From positions 516,501-580,500 of the forward strand of contig NZ_QFRJ01000002.1 of assembly GCF_003143775.1 (NCBI RefSeq): DNA of 64,000 nt, read 5' to 3'. The notes under the pieces were generated by a model. That model saw only the letters and a list, made by a program, of their open reading frames with translations, had not been told where the DNA came from and did not search any database. Made by a program: the position numbers and the translations under genes. This document shows, piece by piece, positions 45,262-53,992 of this stretch. Positions within the stretch are counted from its first letter, which is position 1, and each line of letters starts with the position of its first letter. Origin of the DNA: Brumimicrobium oceani (lineage in GTDB: Bacteria > Bacteroidota > Bacteroidia > Flavobacteriales_D > Crocinitomicaceae).

Positions 45262-45394
45262 AACCGATTATGACTAATTTCTATGCTTACCTGTTCAATT
45301 TCAAGATCGTTTATATTGATCTGGTTTATGAGATCTGAGGACGATGGAAGTGAAACTAGAGGATGGAATAATTAATTAAGCATAAAAACTCATC

Positions 45395-45441
45395 ATCCTT
45401 CAATCCTGTAAAAGTTAATTTTATGGATTGAAGGATTTTTT
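45395..45441 (+). terminator. Intrinsic terminator after the giant adhesin
   Basis: A perfect 12-bp stem (45395-45406 with 45425-45436) with an 18-nt loop is followed by TTTTTT. It lies 134 bp downstream of the stop at 45261. Confidence 0.88.
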
Positions 45442-45522
45442 ATTTATGACACTTTTTGAACTAATTTAGCAGAGATACTCATTTAGCCTTTCTCTATTTT
45501 CAAAAAAGCCAAAGTTCCTCCA

Positions 45523-45556
45523 TTTGTTTTACCTAAACTCAGATAAAATAAGTTTG
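45523..45556 (+). promoter_or_regulatory. Possible promoter upstream of fabD
   Basis: TAAGTTTG (45549-45556) fits TAnnTTTG, with TTTG at 45523-45526 as a -33 candidate 22 bp away, slightly longer than usual. It would give fabD a leader of about 130 nt. The remainder of 45442-45693 shows no gene. Confidence 0.4.
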
Positions 45557-45693
45557 TAGCGGAGATGAACAACGAAGTAAAATACACTTCCTAAATAAGA
45601 TTGAAAATAATTAAAGTAAAGTTTCATTTCCTAAGCCAAGCCCTCCATTATCAACCAAATAATTTTAATTTAGCAACACAAAATTGATAGAAT

Positions 45694-46578
45694 ATGAAAG
45701 CATACGTTTTTCCGGGTCAAGGTGCCCAATTTATAGGAATGGGAAAAGATCTTTACGAGGCTTCTCCTGTTGCACAAGAATTATTTAAAAAAGCCAACGA
45801 GATTTTGGGTTTTGACATTACTGAAATCATGTTTAATGGAACTGATGAGCAGTTGAAAGAAACCAAGGTAACTCAGCCAGCCATATTCTTGCATTCCGTG
45901 ATTTTAGCGAAAGTACTGGGAGATGATTTTAAACCAAACATGGTTGCAGGACACTCTTTGGGGGAATTTTCGGCACTGGTAGCTAGCGGAGTATTGTCTT
46001 TTGAGGATGGACTGAAATTAGTTTATCAACGTGCTTTGGCTATGCAAGACGCTTGTGAAGCTGAACCTTCGACAATGGCGGCTATTTTAGGTTTAGAGGA
46101 CGAAAAAGTTGAAGAAATCTGTGCAAATATTGACGAGGTTGTTGTTGCAGCAAACTATAATTGTCCAGGTCAGTTGGTGATTTCGGGATCTAATAAAGGA
46201 ATCGAAATAGCATGTGAAAAAGCCAAGGAAGTCGGAGCAAAAAGAGCATTACCGCTACCTGTTGGAGGAGCATTTCACTCGCCATTAATGGAGCCAGCTA
46301 GGGAAAAATTAGAAAAAGCAATTAAAGACACACCATTTTCAGAAGGTATTTGCCCAGTATATCAAAATGTAACGGCAAATGCGGTAACAGACATTGATGA
46401 AATTAAGAATAATTTAATTGCCCAATTAACTGCTCCAGTGCGCTGGACACAAACTATGCAACAAATGATTGCTGATGGATGTGAGGAAGTAATTGAGGTT
46501 GGTCCTGGAAAAGTTTTACAGGGATTATTTAAAAAAGTAGATAGAAAGTTCCCGACGTCTAGTGCGGGGATTGAGTAG
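45694..46578 (+). CDS. fabD: Malonyl-CoA:ACP transacylase FabD
   Basis: A 294-aa enzyme that transfers malonyl from CoA to acyl carrier protein and so supplies fatty-acid elongation. Visible landmarks are 'FPGQGAQFIGMG' at the N-terminus, the nucleophile Ser88 in GHSLGE, 'YQRALAMQDA' with the carboxylate-binding Arg, and catalytic His195 in GGAFHSPLM. The C-terminal 'VIEVGPGKVLQGLFKK' is also typical. The length is usual for the family. Monocistronic here, with a long inverted repeat right after it. Confidence 0.96.
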   Translation: MKAYVFPGQGAQFIGMGKDLYEASPVAQELFKKANEILGFDITEIMFNGTDEQLKETKVTQPAIFLHSVILAKVLGDDFKPNMVAGHSLGEFSALVASGVLSFEDGLKLVYQRALAMQDACEAEPSTMAAILGLEDEKVEEICANIDEVVVAANYNCPGQLVISGSNKGIEIACEKAKEVGAKRALPLPVGGAFHSPLMEPAREKLEKAIKDTPFSEGICPVYQNVTANAVTDIDEIKNNLIAQLTAPVRWTQTMQQMIADGCEEVIEVGPGKVLQGLFKKVDRKFPTSSAGIE

Positions 46579-46593
46579 TAAGGGATTTCTGTA

Positions 46594-46646
46594 GGGGCGA
46601 TTTGCTGTAAGGGCGATTTGCAAATCGCCCCTACAGCAAATCGCCC
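46594..46646. repeat. Long near-perfect inverted repeat after fabD
   Basis: The arms 46594-46620 and 46621-46646 pair over about 26 bp with a single mismatch (46610/46631) and almost no loop. Each arm contains the GGGGCGATTTGC motif twice. It is much GC-richer than the surroundings. It sits between the convergent fabD and phosphatase genes, so it could end both transcripts, but its form suggests a dispersed palindromic element. Confidence 0.8.
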
Positions 46647-46655
46647 CGAAAGACA

Positions 46656-47402
46656 TTAAATCAGATTTTTATTCAAAAATTTCATTTCATTTAGCTTTCT
46701 GAAATGCTTTCTGGTGAGGTTACTTTCTAAAATGTCCAAATGTTCTATGCGGTGGCAATCTGTTCCCAAATAGTCAATCAATTCACTATCCACCAACATT
46801 TCGGCTTGTCTTTTAATGGCTGATCCATAATGTCCGGTTAAAGAATTCAAGTTCATTTGAATCCTCACTCCATTCTCTCTTAATTTCCGTGCGGGCTCAA
46901 TCCCCTCGTCAAGAAAGAAAAGGTATCTTTCATAATGTGCCAAAACGGGTTTATACCCCTTGGTTTTTAGTTTGAAGATTAATTCATCAATGTTGTTTGG
47001 TTTTGCGCCAAATGAAAACTCAAAAAGTAATTCACTATCTCCAAAAGTGAGTAGCTTTTCATTCTCTATTAATTTCAAAAATTCTTCATCATAAAAGTAT
47101 TCTGCAGCGGCATCTACTTCAATTGGTATATTCAATCGTTTGACTTCAGCACGTACCTCTTCTAGTCCACTATGAATAATTTCAGGAGTATTTTTGTAAT
47201 AATCAGACATAATATGAGGAGTCGTGATTACTTTCCTATATCCCAATTCTACAAAACGCAAAAGCATTCCTATGGTATGATCCATTGACTGAGAACCATC
47301 ATCAATACCTGGAATGAGATGACTATGCATATCCACTTTAAGCGCACTCAAATCTAGAGGAGTTTTTGGCTTCGCTCCAAATACCGATTTAATTAAACCC
47401 AT
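46656..47402 (-). CDS. CpsB/YwqE-type PHP-family protein-tyrosine phosphatase
   Basis: A 248-aa protein of the PHP metal-dependent phosphatase family that dephosphorylates bacterial tyrosine kinases controlling capsule or exopolysaccharide export. Metal-binding motifs are 'DMHSHLIPGIDDG', 'VITTPHIMSDYY', 'AAAEYFYDEEF', 'VLAHYERY' and 'LGTDCHRIEH'. It lies 10 bp downstream of rfbB at the end of the nucleotide-sugar gene group, which fits a role in polysaccharide control. The cognate Wzc-type kinase is not in the window. Confidence 0.9.
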   Translation of the reverse strand: MGLIKSVFGAKPKTPLDLSALKVDMHSHLIPGIDDGSQSMDHTIGMLLRFVELGYRKVITTPHIMSDYYKNTPEIIHSGLEEVRAEVKRLNIPIEVDAAAEYFYDEEFLKLIENEKLLTFGDSELLFEFSFGAKPNNIDELIFKLKTKGYKPVLAHYERYLFFLDEGIEPARKLRENGVRIQMNLNSLTGHYGSAIKRQAEMLVDSELIDYLGTDCHRIEHLDILESNLTRKHFRKLNEMKFLNKNLI

Positions 47403-47412
47403 GATTTAAAAT

Positions 47413-48459
47413 TTATGAATTGTATTGTTTTTCGTAATAAGTTTGATATTCTCCCGAAATAACGTTTTTCACCCAGTCTTGGTTGTCTAAATACCAATCT
47501 ACTGTTTTTTCTAAACCTTCCTCAAAGGTAATGGATGGTTTCCATTTCAATTCCTGCTCTAATTTTGAAGCATCAATTGCGTATCTTCTATCGTGCCCTG
47601 CTCTATCTTTGATGAATTTTATTTGCTTGATGGTCTCCCCTTTTTCTCTTCCCAAACGTTGGTCAATAATTTCTGACAAGCGCTTAATCAAATCTAAGTT
47701 AGTCCATTCGTTTAAACCTCCAATATTGTAAGTTTCTCCATCTCTACCTTCATGAAAAATCAAGTCAATTGCACTTGCATGATCCTCCACCCAAAGCCAA
47801 TCTCTAATATTCAAACCGTCTCCATAAATTGGTAAATCTTTTCCTTCAACAGCGTTGTGAATCATTAAAGGAATAAGTTTCTCTGGGAATTGGTGACTTC
47901 CATAGTTGTTGGAGCAATTCGAAATACGAATATTCAAACCATAAGTATGGTGATAAGCGCGCACAAAATGATCTGAACTCGCTTTGGAAGCTGAATAAGG
48001 GCTCCTTGGGTCGTAAGAGGTTGTTTCCTCGAATAAGCCTTCTACGCCCAAACTTCCGTAAACCTCATCCGTTGAAATTTGGTAAAAAATATGTTTTGAC
48101 AAGTCAGACCAATTCGCTCTGCAAACATTCATCAAGTTAACCGTTCCCACAACATTGGCCAAGACAAAATCCATTGGACCAGAAATTGAACGGTCAACAT
48201 GCGATTCGGCAGCTAAATGAATTACATCCGAGATATCAAACTTTGAAAAGACTTCTTTTAAATCAGCCTCACTACAAATATCTCCTTTAAAAAATGAATA
48301 ATTGGCTTTTGACTCCACATCAGCTAAGGTTTCCAAGTTACCTGCGTAAGTCAATTTGTCAAAGTTTACAAAATGTGTTTCAGGATAACGATTCACCATG
48401 CGACGAACCACATGCGAACCAATGAACCCTGCTCCTCCTGTTATTAATATAGTCTTCAT
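47413..48459 (-). CDS. rfbB: dTDP-glucose 4,6-dehydratase
   Basis: A 348-aa extended SDR enzyme that converts dTDP-glucose to dTDP-4-keto-6-deoxyglucose. The NAD-binding motif is GGAGFIGSH (8-16). Catalytic residues are Thr130-Asp131-Glu132 in 'STDEVYG' and Tyr155-x3-Lys159 in 'YSASKASSDH'. 'HLAAESHVDRSI' is diagnostic. RfbA, RfbC and RfbD are absent from the window, so the final sugar (rhamnose, fucosamine or another 6-deoxyhexose) is not determined. A 320-bp spacer with hairpins separates it from the upstream sugar genes. Confidence 0.95.
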   Translation of the reverse strand: MKTILITGGAGFIGSHVVRRMVNRYPETHFVNFDKLTYAGNLETLADVESKANYSFFKGDICSEADLKEVFSKFDISDVIHLAAESHVDRSISGPMDFVLANVVGTVNLMNVCRANWSDLSKHIFYQISTDEVYGSLGVEGLFEETTSYDPRSPYSASKASSDHFVRAYHHTYGLNIRISNCSNNYGSHQFPEKLIPLMIHNAVEGKDLPIYGDGLNIRDWLWVEDHASAIDLIFHEGRDGETYNIGGLNEWTNLDLIKRLSEIIDQRLGREKGETIKQIKFIKDRAGHDRRYAIDASKLEQELKWKPSITFEEGLEKTVDWYLDNQDWVKNVISGEYQTYYEKQYNS

Positions 48460-48541
48460 TTTAATTATATTTTATGCTTATTGAAATGTAGTTAATCCTC
48501 AAAAATTTAATACATTTTAAAATCCGTCTTCCTCTTCTTTT

Positions 48542-48679
48542 CAATTTCTGCAACGCCTTCGACAAGCTCAGTCTCCGCAGAAATTGGATTACTCTTCTAA
48601 ATCAGTTGCCTTCGACGGGCTCAGTCAACGGGATTGCTCTTCGTTGACTGAGCCTGCCGAAAGCAATGAAAAGTAATCC
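48542..48679. repeat. Nested inverted repeats with CTTCGACnnGCTCAG motifs
   Basis: In the 320-bp gap between the UDP-HexNAc dehydrogenase and rfbB. Hairpin 1 has stem 48542-48551/48577-48586 (10 bp) and carries CTTCGACAAGCTCAG in its loop. Hairpin 2 has arms about 48607-48630 and 48642-48665, which pair with three mismatches in 25. An outer stem, GGATTACT (48586-48593) with AGTAATCC (48672-48679), encloses hairpin 2. A related motif occurs at 57068-57083. Confidence 0.75.
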
Positions 48680-48778
48680 TGAAAACAGCTATTTTTAAAA
48701 CACTAAAACCTCAACAATGTGAGGCTTCAGCGGTAATTCTATGACAATCATCAGACGAAAAAAAGAAAGTTCTAATGA

Positions 48779-50089
48779 TTACAAACTCCAGTATTCTAAA
48801 TCTTTAATTTCCTTTTTGAAAACACCTTTGATATCAACAAAAACGCCTTTTTCGTCTTTTAAGTATTTTTTGAAGTCACTTTCTTTTAACTCTGCATATT
48901 CAGCATGGTTAACCGCCACAATCACAGCGTCATAATCATTACTAAGGCTCTCCTTATCTGTAAGTTCAACACCATATTCATGTTTCATTTCGTCAGATGA
49001 AGCATGTGGATCGATTAAATCAACTTTTACAGAGAAAGACTTTAATTCATTTACAACGTCAATTACTTTAGAATTTCTAATGTCTGAAACGTTTTCCTTG
49101 AAAGTAGCTCCCATAATCAACACTTTCGCATCGTTCATGTTTTTTCCTTGGGCAATCATCATTTTAACGGTTTGCTTTCCAATATAGAATCCCATCGAGT
49201 CATTCACCGAGCGACCGCTGTTGATAATCTCAGCATGGTAACCTACTTGTTTCGCTTTGTAAGTCAAATAATAAGGATCTACGCCTATACAGTGACCTCC
49301 AACAAGTCCGGGCTGGAATGGTAAAAAGTTCCACTTTGTTCCTGCCGCTTCTAGCACTTCGTAGGTATTTATACCCAACTTATTAAAAATAATGGAGAGC
49401 TCATTAATCAACGAAATATTTACGTCACGCTGCGTATTTTCGATGATTTTTGCTGCTTCCGCTACCTTAATTGATGTTGCGCGATGTACTCCAGCTCCAA
49501 CGACTTCCTCGTAAACTTTAGCGATTTGTTCTGCAGACTCTTCATCACTTCCGGAAACGACTTTCACTACATTCTGCAAAGTATGCACTTTATCTCCTGG
49601 ATTAATACGTTCTGGAGAATAGCCCACTTTAAAATCTGTTCCAAATTTCAATCCGGACTCCTTTTCTAAAACAGGAATACAATCTTCCTCGGTACAACCT
49701 GGATAAACAGTAGATTCAAAAACAACATAATCACCTTTTTTCAACACCTTACCAACTGTGGAAGACGCGCCCAAAAGAGGGCCTAAATTAGGTCTATTAG
49801 AATCGTCGATGGGTGTAGGAACTGCCACAACATAAAAAGTTGCTTCTTTTAAATCCTCCAAATCTGCAGTAAATTCTATGCTACAACCTTCAAAATCTGA
49901 AGCCTCTAACTCTTTACTTGGATCAATATTGTTTTTCATTAACTCCACTCTTTCTGCGTTAATGTCAAACCCAATAACATTCATTTTTCGAGCAAATTCA
50001 AGGGCAATAGGCAATCCTACATATCCCAAACCGATTACGGCTAATTTCTCTTCTCTTTCTATTAATTTAGTGTGCATTGATTTGTTCAT
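48779..50089 (-). CDS. UDP-N-acetylhexosamine 6-dehydrogenase (TviB/WbpO type)
   Basis: A 436-aa NAD-dependent dehydrogenase that oxidises the C6 of UDP-GlcNAc or UDP-GalNAc to the uronic acid. It has the Rossmann motif GLGYVGLP (20-27), 'VPTPIDDSNRPNL', 'VFESTVYPGCTEEDCIPVLE', and the catalytic Cys267 in GGHCIGVDPYYLT. 'LSPERINPGDK'-like 'GYSPERINPGDK' places it in the TviB/WbpO branch rather than the UDP-glucose branch; the other dehydrogenase at 52673 fills that role. It overlaps the oxidoreductase upstream by 23 bp. Met5 is an alternative start. GlcNAc versus GalNAc cannot be decided. Confidence 0.92.
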   Translation of the reverse strand: MNKSMHTKLIEREEKLAVIGLGYVGLPIALEFARKMNVIGFDINAERVELMKNNIDPSKELEASDFEGCSIEFTADLEDLKEATFYVVAVPTPIDDSNRPNLGPLLGASSTVGKVLKKGDYVVFESTVYPGCTEEDCIPVLEKESGLKFGTDFKVGYSPERINPGDKVHTLQNVVKVVSGSDEESAEQIAKVYEEVVGAGVHRATSIKVAEAAKIIENTQRDVNISLINELSIIFNKLGINTYEVLEAAGTKWNFLPFQPGLVGGHCIGVDPYYLTYKAKQVGYHAEIINSGRSVNDSMGFYIGKQTVKMMIAQGKNMNDAKVLIMGATFKENVSDIRNSKVIDVVNELKSFSVKVDLIDPHASSDEMKHEYGVELTDKESLSNDYDAVIVAVNHAEYAELKESDFKKYLKDEKGVFVDIKGVFKKEIKDLEYWSL

Positions 50090-51098
50090 TTCGTACTGTG
50101 TATATTCGTTCTATGATTTCAACAACTTTTAATCCTTCCAAAGCATTTGTAGTTGCCGTATTTCTTCCTTTAAGTGTGTCCACCACATTATTAATAACGT
50201 AGTGATGGTTGGCCGCAGAGCCTTTATAAGCTCCATAATCATTGCCTGGATTAGTTTCCGCTAATTGAGGCATTTCATATCCTTCGATATTACAGACTTC
50301 CACCTCGTTCATATATTGTCCGCCAATTTTAACAGATCCTTTTTCACCGATTATGGTAATGGATGATTCTAGGTTTTGACCAGCAACCGCAGTTGAGTAA
50401 TTAATAGACCCCATTCCTCCTTGAATAAAATCAAAATTTACAAAACCCGAATCTTCAAAATCTGTTGAATCTTTGTGCGTAAAGTCAGCAAATTTACCTT
50501 GAATATTTTTAATATCACCAAAAAGCCAATACATAATATCTACAAAATGAGAGAACTGTGTAAACAAAGTTCCACCATCAAGTTCCTGAGTTCCTTTCCA
50601 ACCTCCCTTTTTATAGTATCTATTGTCACGATTCCAATAGCAATTTAACTGAACCATGAATATCTTGCCAAGTACTCCCTCATCCACCACAGATTTAATC
50701 CATTCCGATGGTGGTGAATATCTATTTTGCATCACACAAAACACATGTTTAGACATTTGCAAAGATTTAAAAATAATCTTTTCACAATTATCTTTAGTGA
50801 GTCCCATGGGTTTTTCGCAAACAACATGTTTATTCTGTTCAAGAATTTGGATACTTTGTTCGGCATGCAAACCATTGGGTGTACACACGCTGGCGATATC
50901 GTATGCTATATTAGAAGCTAAAAAGTCCTCAATTGAGTTAAAGAAAGGAACATCAAAATGGTCTATTCCTAAATTTTCTTTCGGTTGAATATCAATTAAA
51001 GCAACCAGTTCTGCTTCCTTATTTTCATTGACCATCGTAGCATGACGCTTGCCAATATGACCTGAACCAATAATTACAAATTTTATTTTTCCATCCAT
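50067..51098 (-). CDS. Gfo/Idh/MocA oxidoreductase (WbpB-like sugar 3-dehydrogenase)
   Basis: A 343-aa NAD(P)-dependent oxidoreductase. The Rossmann motif is 'IGSGHIGKRHA', and the family Lys is in 'VVCEKPMGLT'. 'GGWKGTQELDGGTLFTQFSHFVDIMYWL' contains the typical 'GG' and His. With an aminotransferase and a hexapeptide acetyltransferase in the same operon, the likely job is oxidation at C3 of a UDP-N-acetyl-hexosaminuronic acid (WbpB/WlbA step). Overlap with the following gene implies translational coupling. Confidence 0.88.
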   Translation of the reverse strand: MDGKIKFVIIGSGHIGKRHATMVNENKEAELVALIDIQPKENLGIDHFDVPFFNSIEDFLASNIAYDIASVCTPNGLHAEQSIQILEQNKHVVCEKPMGLTKDNCEKIIFKSLQMSKHVFCVMQNRYSPPSEWIKSVVDEGVLGKIFMVQLNCYWNRDNRYYKKGGWKGTQELDGGTLFTQFSHFVDIMYWLFGDIKNIQGKFADFTHKDSTDFEDSGFVNFDFIQGGMGSINYSTAVAGQNLESSITIIGEKGSVKIGGQYMNEVEVCNIEGYEMPQLAETNPGNDYGAYKGSAANHHYVINNVVDTLKGRNTATTNALEGLKVVEIIERIYTVRNEQINAH

Positions 51099-51108
51099 AA
51101 TTTTGGTT

Positions 51109-51678
51109 CTAAATTTTATTTACTCTGCCGTCTAAAAGTTGATATCTCTCTTTGCTTTCTTCACAAACGGCTTCATTGTTTTCATCAAATTCTAAGCGGT
51201 GACCAAACTCACTCATCCAACCCATTTGCTTTCCTGGATTCCCTACAATCAATGCATAAGGCAGAACCTCTTTGGTGACCACAGTTCCTGCGCCAATAAA
51301 TGCATATTCACCGATATCATGGCCACAAACAATAGTTGCATTTGCTCCAATAGAAGCACCTTTTCTCACCAAAGTTTTGCTGTACTGTCCTCTTCTATTC
51401 ACCGCACTTCTTGGGTTAATAACATTCGTAAAAACCATTGAAGGTCCTAGGAAAACATCATCTTCACATTCAACACCAGTATAAATTGAAACGTTGTTTT
51501 GCACTTTTACATTGTTTCCCAAAACAACATCAGGAGAAATGACCACATTTTGTCCAATGTTACAGTTTTTTCCTATTGTACAGTTAGGCATAATATGAGA
51601 AAAGTGCCAAATTTTAGTCCCCTCTCCTATTGTGCAGCCTTCATCAATTACTGCCGTGTTGTGTGAAAAATAGCTCAT
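51109..51678 (-). CDS. Left-handed beta-helix N-acetyltransferase (WbpD-like)
   Basis: A 189-aa hexapeptide-repeat acyltransferase. Repeats run through the whole chain: '[20 protein letters not shown]', '[20 protein letters not shown]', then an insertion '[19 protein letters not shown]' and '[20 protein letters not shown]'. This insertion and the catalytic His/Asn region match WbpD/WlbB enzymes, which acetylate the 3-amino group of UDP-2-acetamido-3-amino-glucuronic acid. It is 10 bp upstream of the oxidoreductase gene on the minus strand. Confidence 0.9.
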   Translation of the reverse strand: MSYFSHNTAVIDEGCTIGEGTKIWHFSHIMPNCTIGKNCNIGQNVVISPDVVLGNNVKVQNNVSIYTGVECEDDVFLGPSMVFTNVINPRSAVNRRGQYSKTLVRKGASIGANATIVCGHDIGEYAFIGAGTVVTKEVLPYALIVGNPGKQMGWMSEFGHRLEFDENNEAVCEESKERYQLLDGRVNKI

Positions 51679-51679
51679 A

Positions 51680-52669
51680 TTATTTTATGTATCCCTCAAA
51701 GTTATTGTGTTCTTTCTTGAAAAGCTCATCTTTAGATAATCCCTTAAAATAAGCGTAAGTAATTTTCAAACCTTCTTCACGACTTACTTTGGGTGACCAA
51801 TCTAAAATTTCTTTCGCTCTGGTAATATCTGGTTGTCTTTGCTTTGGATCATTTACGGGTAAATCTTGATAAATTACCTTTTGCGTTGTTCCTGTCAATT
51901 TTATAATTTCTTCTGCGAAATCACTGATTGTAATTTCATCAGGGTTTCCAACATTCACTGGCTGTGTATAATCAGAATGTAATAATCTGACGAGCCCTTC
52001 TACTAAATCATCAACATAACAGAAAGACCTGGTTTGACTTCCGTCTCCAAAAACAGTTAAATCCTCACCACGCAAAGCTTGTCCTATAAAAGCTGGTAAA
52101 ACACGTCCGTCATTCAAACGCATTCTTGGTCCGTAGGTGTTAAAAATACGTGCTATTCTTGTTTCCAAACCATGATAAGTATGGTAAGCCATTGTTATTG
52201 CTTCTTGAAAACGCTTTGCTTCATCATATACGCCGCGTGGTCCTATCGGATTTACATTTCCCCAGTAATCTTCCGTTTGCGGATGAACTTCAGGATCGCC
52301 ATAAACCTCGGAAGTTGAAGCGATTAAAACACGTGCATTTTTCACTCTCGCCAATCCTAAACAGTTATGAATTCCTAGTGATCCAACTTTTAACGTTTGA
52401 ATAGGAATCTTTAGATAATCGATTGGGCTTGCTGGCGAGGCGAAATGTAAAATATAATCTAACTTACCGGGTACATGAATAAAGTTTGAAACATCTTGAT
52501 GATAGAATTCAAAGTTCTCCTTTGGCATCAAATGTTCAATATTCGACAACCTTCCAGTAATTAAATTGTCCATCGCAATTACGTGATAATCATCTTTGAC
52601 AAAACGTTCACACAAATGTGATCCTAAAAACCCTGCTGCTCCGGTAATTAAAACTCTTTTTCTCATCAT
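51680..52669 (-). CDS. uxs: UDP-glucuronic acid decarboxylase (UDP-xylose synthase)
   Basis: A 329-aa extended SDR enzyme converting UDP-glucuronate to UDP-xylose. The NAD motif is GAAGFLGSH (10-18). Catalytic Tyr148-x3-Lys152 lies in '[17 protein letters not shown]', a sequence typical of UXS, and '[11 protein letters not shown]' and '[17 protein letters not shown]' are further signatures. It follows ugd by 3 bp, so substrate and next enzyme are made from one message. The second Met is an alternative start. Confidence 0.95.
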   Translation of the reverse strand: MMRKRVLITGAAGFLGSHLCERFVKDDYHVIAMDNLITGRLSNIEHLMPKENFEFYHQDVSNFIHVPGKLDYILHFASPASPIDYLKIPIQTLKVGSLGIHNCLGLARVKNARVLIASTSEVYGDPEVHPQTEDYWGNVNPIGPRGVYDEAKRFQEAITMAYHTYHGLETRIARIFNTYGPRMRLNDGRVLPAFIGQALRGEDLTVFGDGSQTRSFCYVDDLVEGLVRLLHSDYTQPVNVGNPDEITISDFAEEIIKLTGTTQKVIYQDLPVNDPKQRQPDITRAKEILDWSPKVSREEGLKITYAYFKGLSKDELFKKEHNNFEGYIK

Positions 52670-52672
52670 CTT

Positions 52673-53992
52673 CTATACTTTAGGTAAAATAGTTTGACGT
52701 CCAATAGAACTGTAGTACACTCCTTTTTCCTGAATATCAGAAAGGTTAAATAGATTTCTACCGTCAAAAATTACTGGACTATTCAACTTGTTTTTGATGA
52801 CTTCAAAATCTGGATTTTTAAAAACAGACCATTCAGTGGCAATCAACAATGCATCTGCGCCTTCCAAAGCTTCGTATTGATTTTCGACATAATCGATTTT
52901 ATCTCCAATTTGCATTTTCACATTGTCCATTCCTTCAGGGTCGAAAGCTACCACTTCAGCTCCTCTATTGACCAATTCATCCACTAAATAAAGTGCTGGC
53001 GCTTCACGAATATCATCTGTATCTGGTTTAAAAGCCAATCCCCAAAGGGCAAACTTTTTTCCTTTTAAATCTCCGAAGTAATCGAGTACTTTATCTAAAA
53101 GCTTAATGCGTTGCTTACTATTTACTTTGAGAACTGCATCAATAATTGAAAAATCAAAATTGTGGTCTAAGCCACTTTTCATTAACGCGCTCACATCTTT
53201 CGGGAAGCAGCTTCCTCCAAATCCAATTCCTGGATATAAAAAACGGTGTCCAATTCTTGCGTCAGACCCCATTCCCTCACGAACTTTATCTACATCCGCA
53301 CCTACAATTTCACAAAAATTAGCCACTTCATTCATAAAAGTGATTTTTGTAGCTAAAAAAGCGTTGGCTGCATATTTTGTTAATTCTGCTGATTTTTCAT
53401 CCATAAAAATCAAAGGATGTCCGTCACGAATAAAAGGTTGATATAATTCTTTCATTACCACCCTTGCCTTTTCATCTTCTGTTCCGATAACCACACGGTC
53501 TGGATTCATGAAATCGTCTACCGCAAAACCTTCTCTCAAAAATTCTGGATTAGAAACTATCGCAAATGGCACTTGTGTTTCTGCTTTAATTGCAGCGGTA
53601 ACTTTCTCTGCGGTACCCACAGGAACTGTAGATTTATCAATAATCACTTTATACTCAGTAATTATCTTCCCCAAATCCTTTGCTACTCCAAGCACATAAG
53701 ATAAATCTGCAGATCCATCTTCTCCTGGAGGAGTTGGCAATGCTAAAAAAATGATCTCTGCATCTTTAACCGCTGCGGCTAAATCTGTAGTAAATTTCAA
53801 TCTTTTTTGCTTTATATTTCTTTCAAATAAAACATCTAAGTGTGGCTCATAAATTGGAACCTCACCATTTTTCAGACGTTCAACTTTGTTTTCATCTATA
53901 TCTACACAGATTACATTATTACCCGTTTCGGCAAAACAAGTTCCCGTAACCAAGCCCACATATCCTGTACCAATAACTGCTATATTCTTCAT
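52673..53992 (-). CDS. ugd: UDP-glucose 6-dehydrogenase
   Basis: A 439-aa enzyme that oxidises UDP-glucose to UDP-glucuronate with two NAD. Visible are GTGYVGLVTGTCFAETG at the N-terminus, 'PTPPGEDGSADLSYV', 'VSNPEFLREGFAVDDFMNPDR' and the catalytic Cys262 in 'GFGGSCFPKDVSAL'. Length and order of the three domains are normal. Its start overlaps the aminotransferase stop by 4 bp (ATGA). Confidence 0.96.
   Translation of the reverse strand: MKNIAVIGTGYVGLVTGTCFAETGNNVICVDIDENKVERLKNGEVPIYEPHLDVLFERNIKQKRLKFTTDLAAAVKDAEIIFLALPTPPGEDGSADLSYVLGVAKDLGKIITEYKVIIDKSTVPVGTAEKVTAAIKAETQVPFAIVSNPEFLREGFAVDDFMNPDRVVIGTEDEKARVVMKELYQPFIRDGHPLIFMDEKSAELTKYAANAFLATKITFMNEVANFCEIVGADVDKVREGMGSDARIGHRFLYPGIGFGGSCFPKDVSALMKSGLDHNFDFSIIDAVLKVNSKQRIKLLDKVLDYFGDLKGKKFALWGLAFKPDTDDIREAPALYLVDELVNRGAEVVAFDPEGMDNVKMQIGDKIDYVENQYEALEGADALLIATEWSVFKNPDFEVIKNKLNSPVIFDGRNLFNLSDIQEKGVYYSSIGRQTILPKV

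Noticed and set aside
45566-45595. Nine-codon frame (MNNEVKYTS) upstream of fabD as a leader peptide
   Set aside because: It is very short with no regulatory context; chance occurrence is likely.
52673-53992. GDP-mannose dehydrogenase instead of UDP-glucose dehydrogenase
   Set aside because: The GFGGSCFPKD active site, the ugd-like N-terminus and the directly following UDP-glucuronate decarboxylase gene favour UDP-glucose as substrate.
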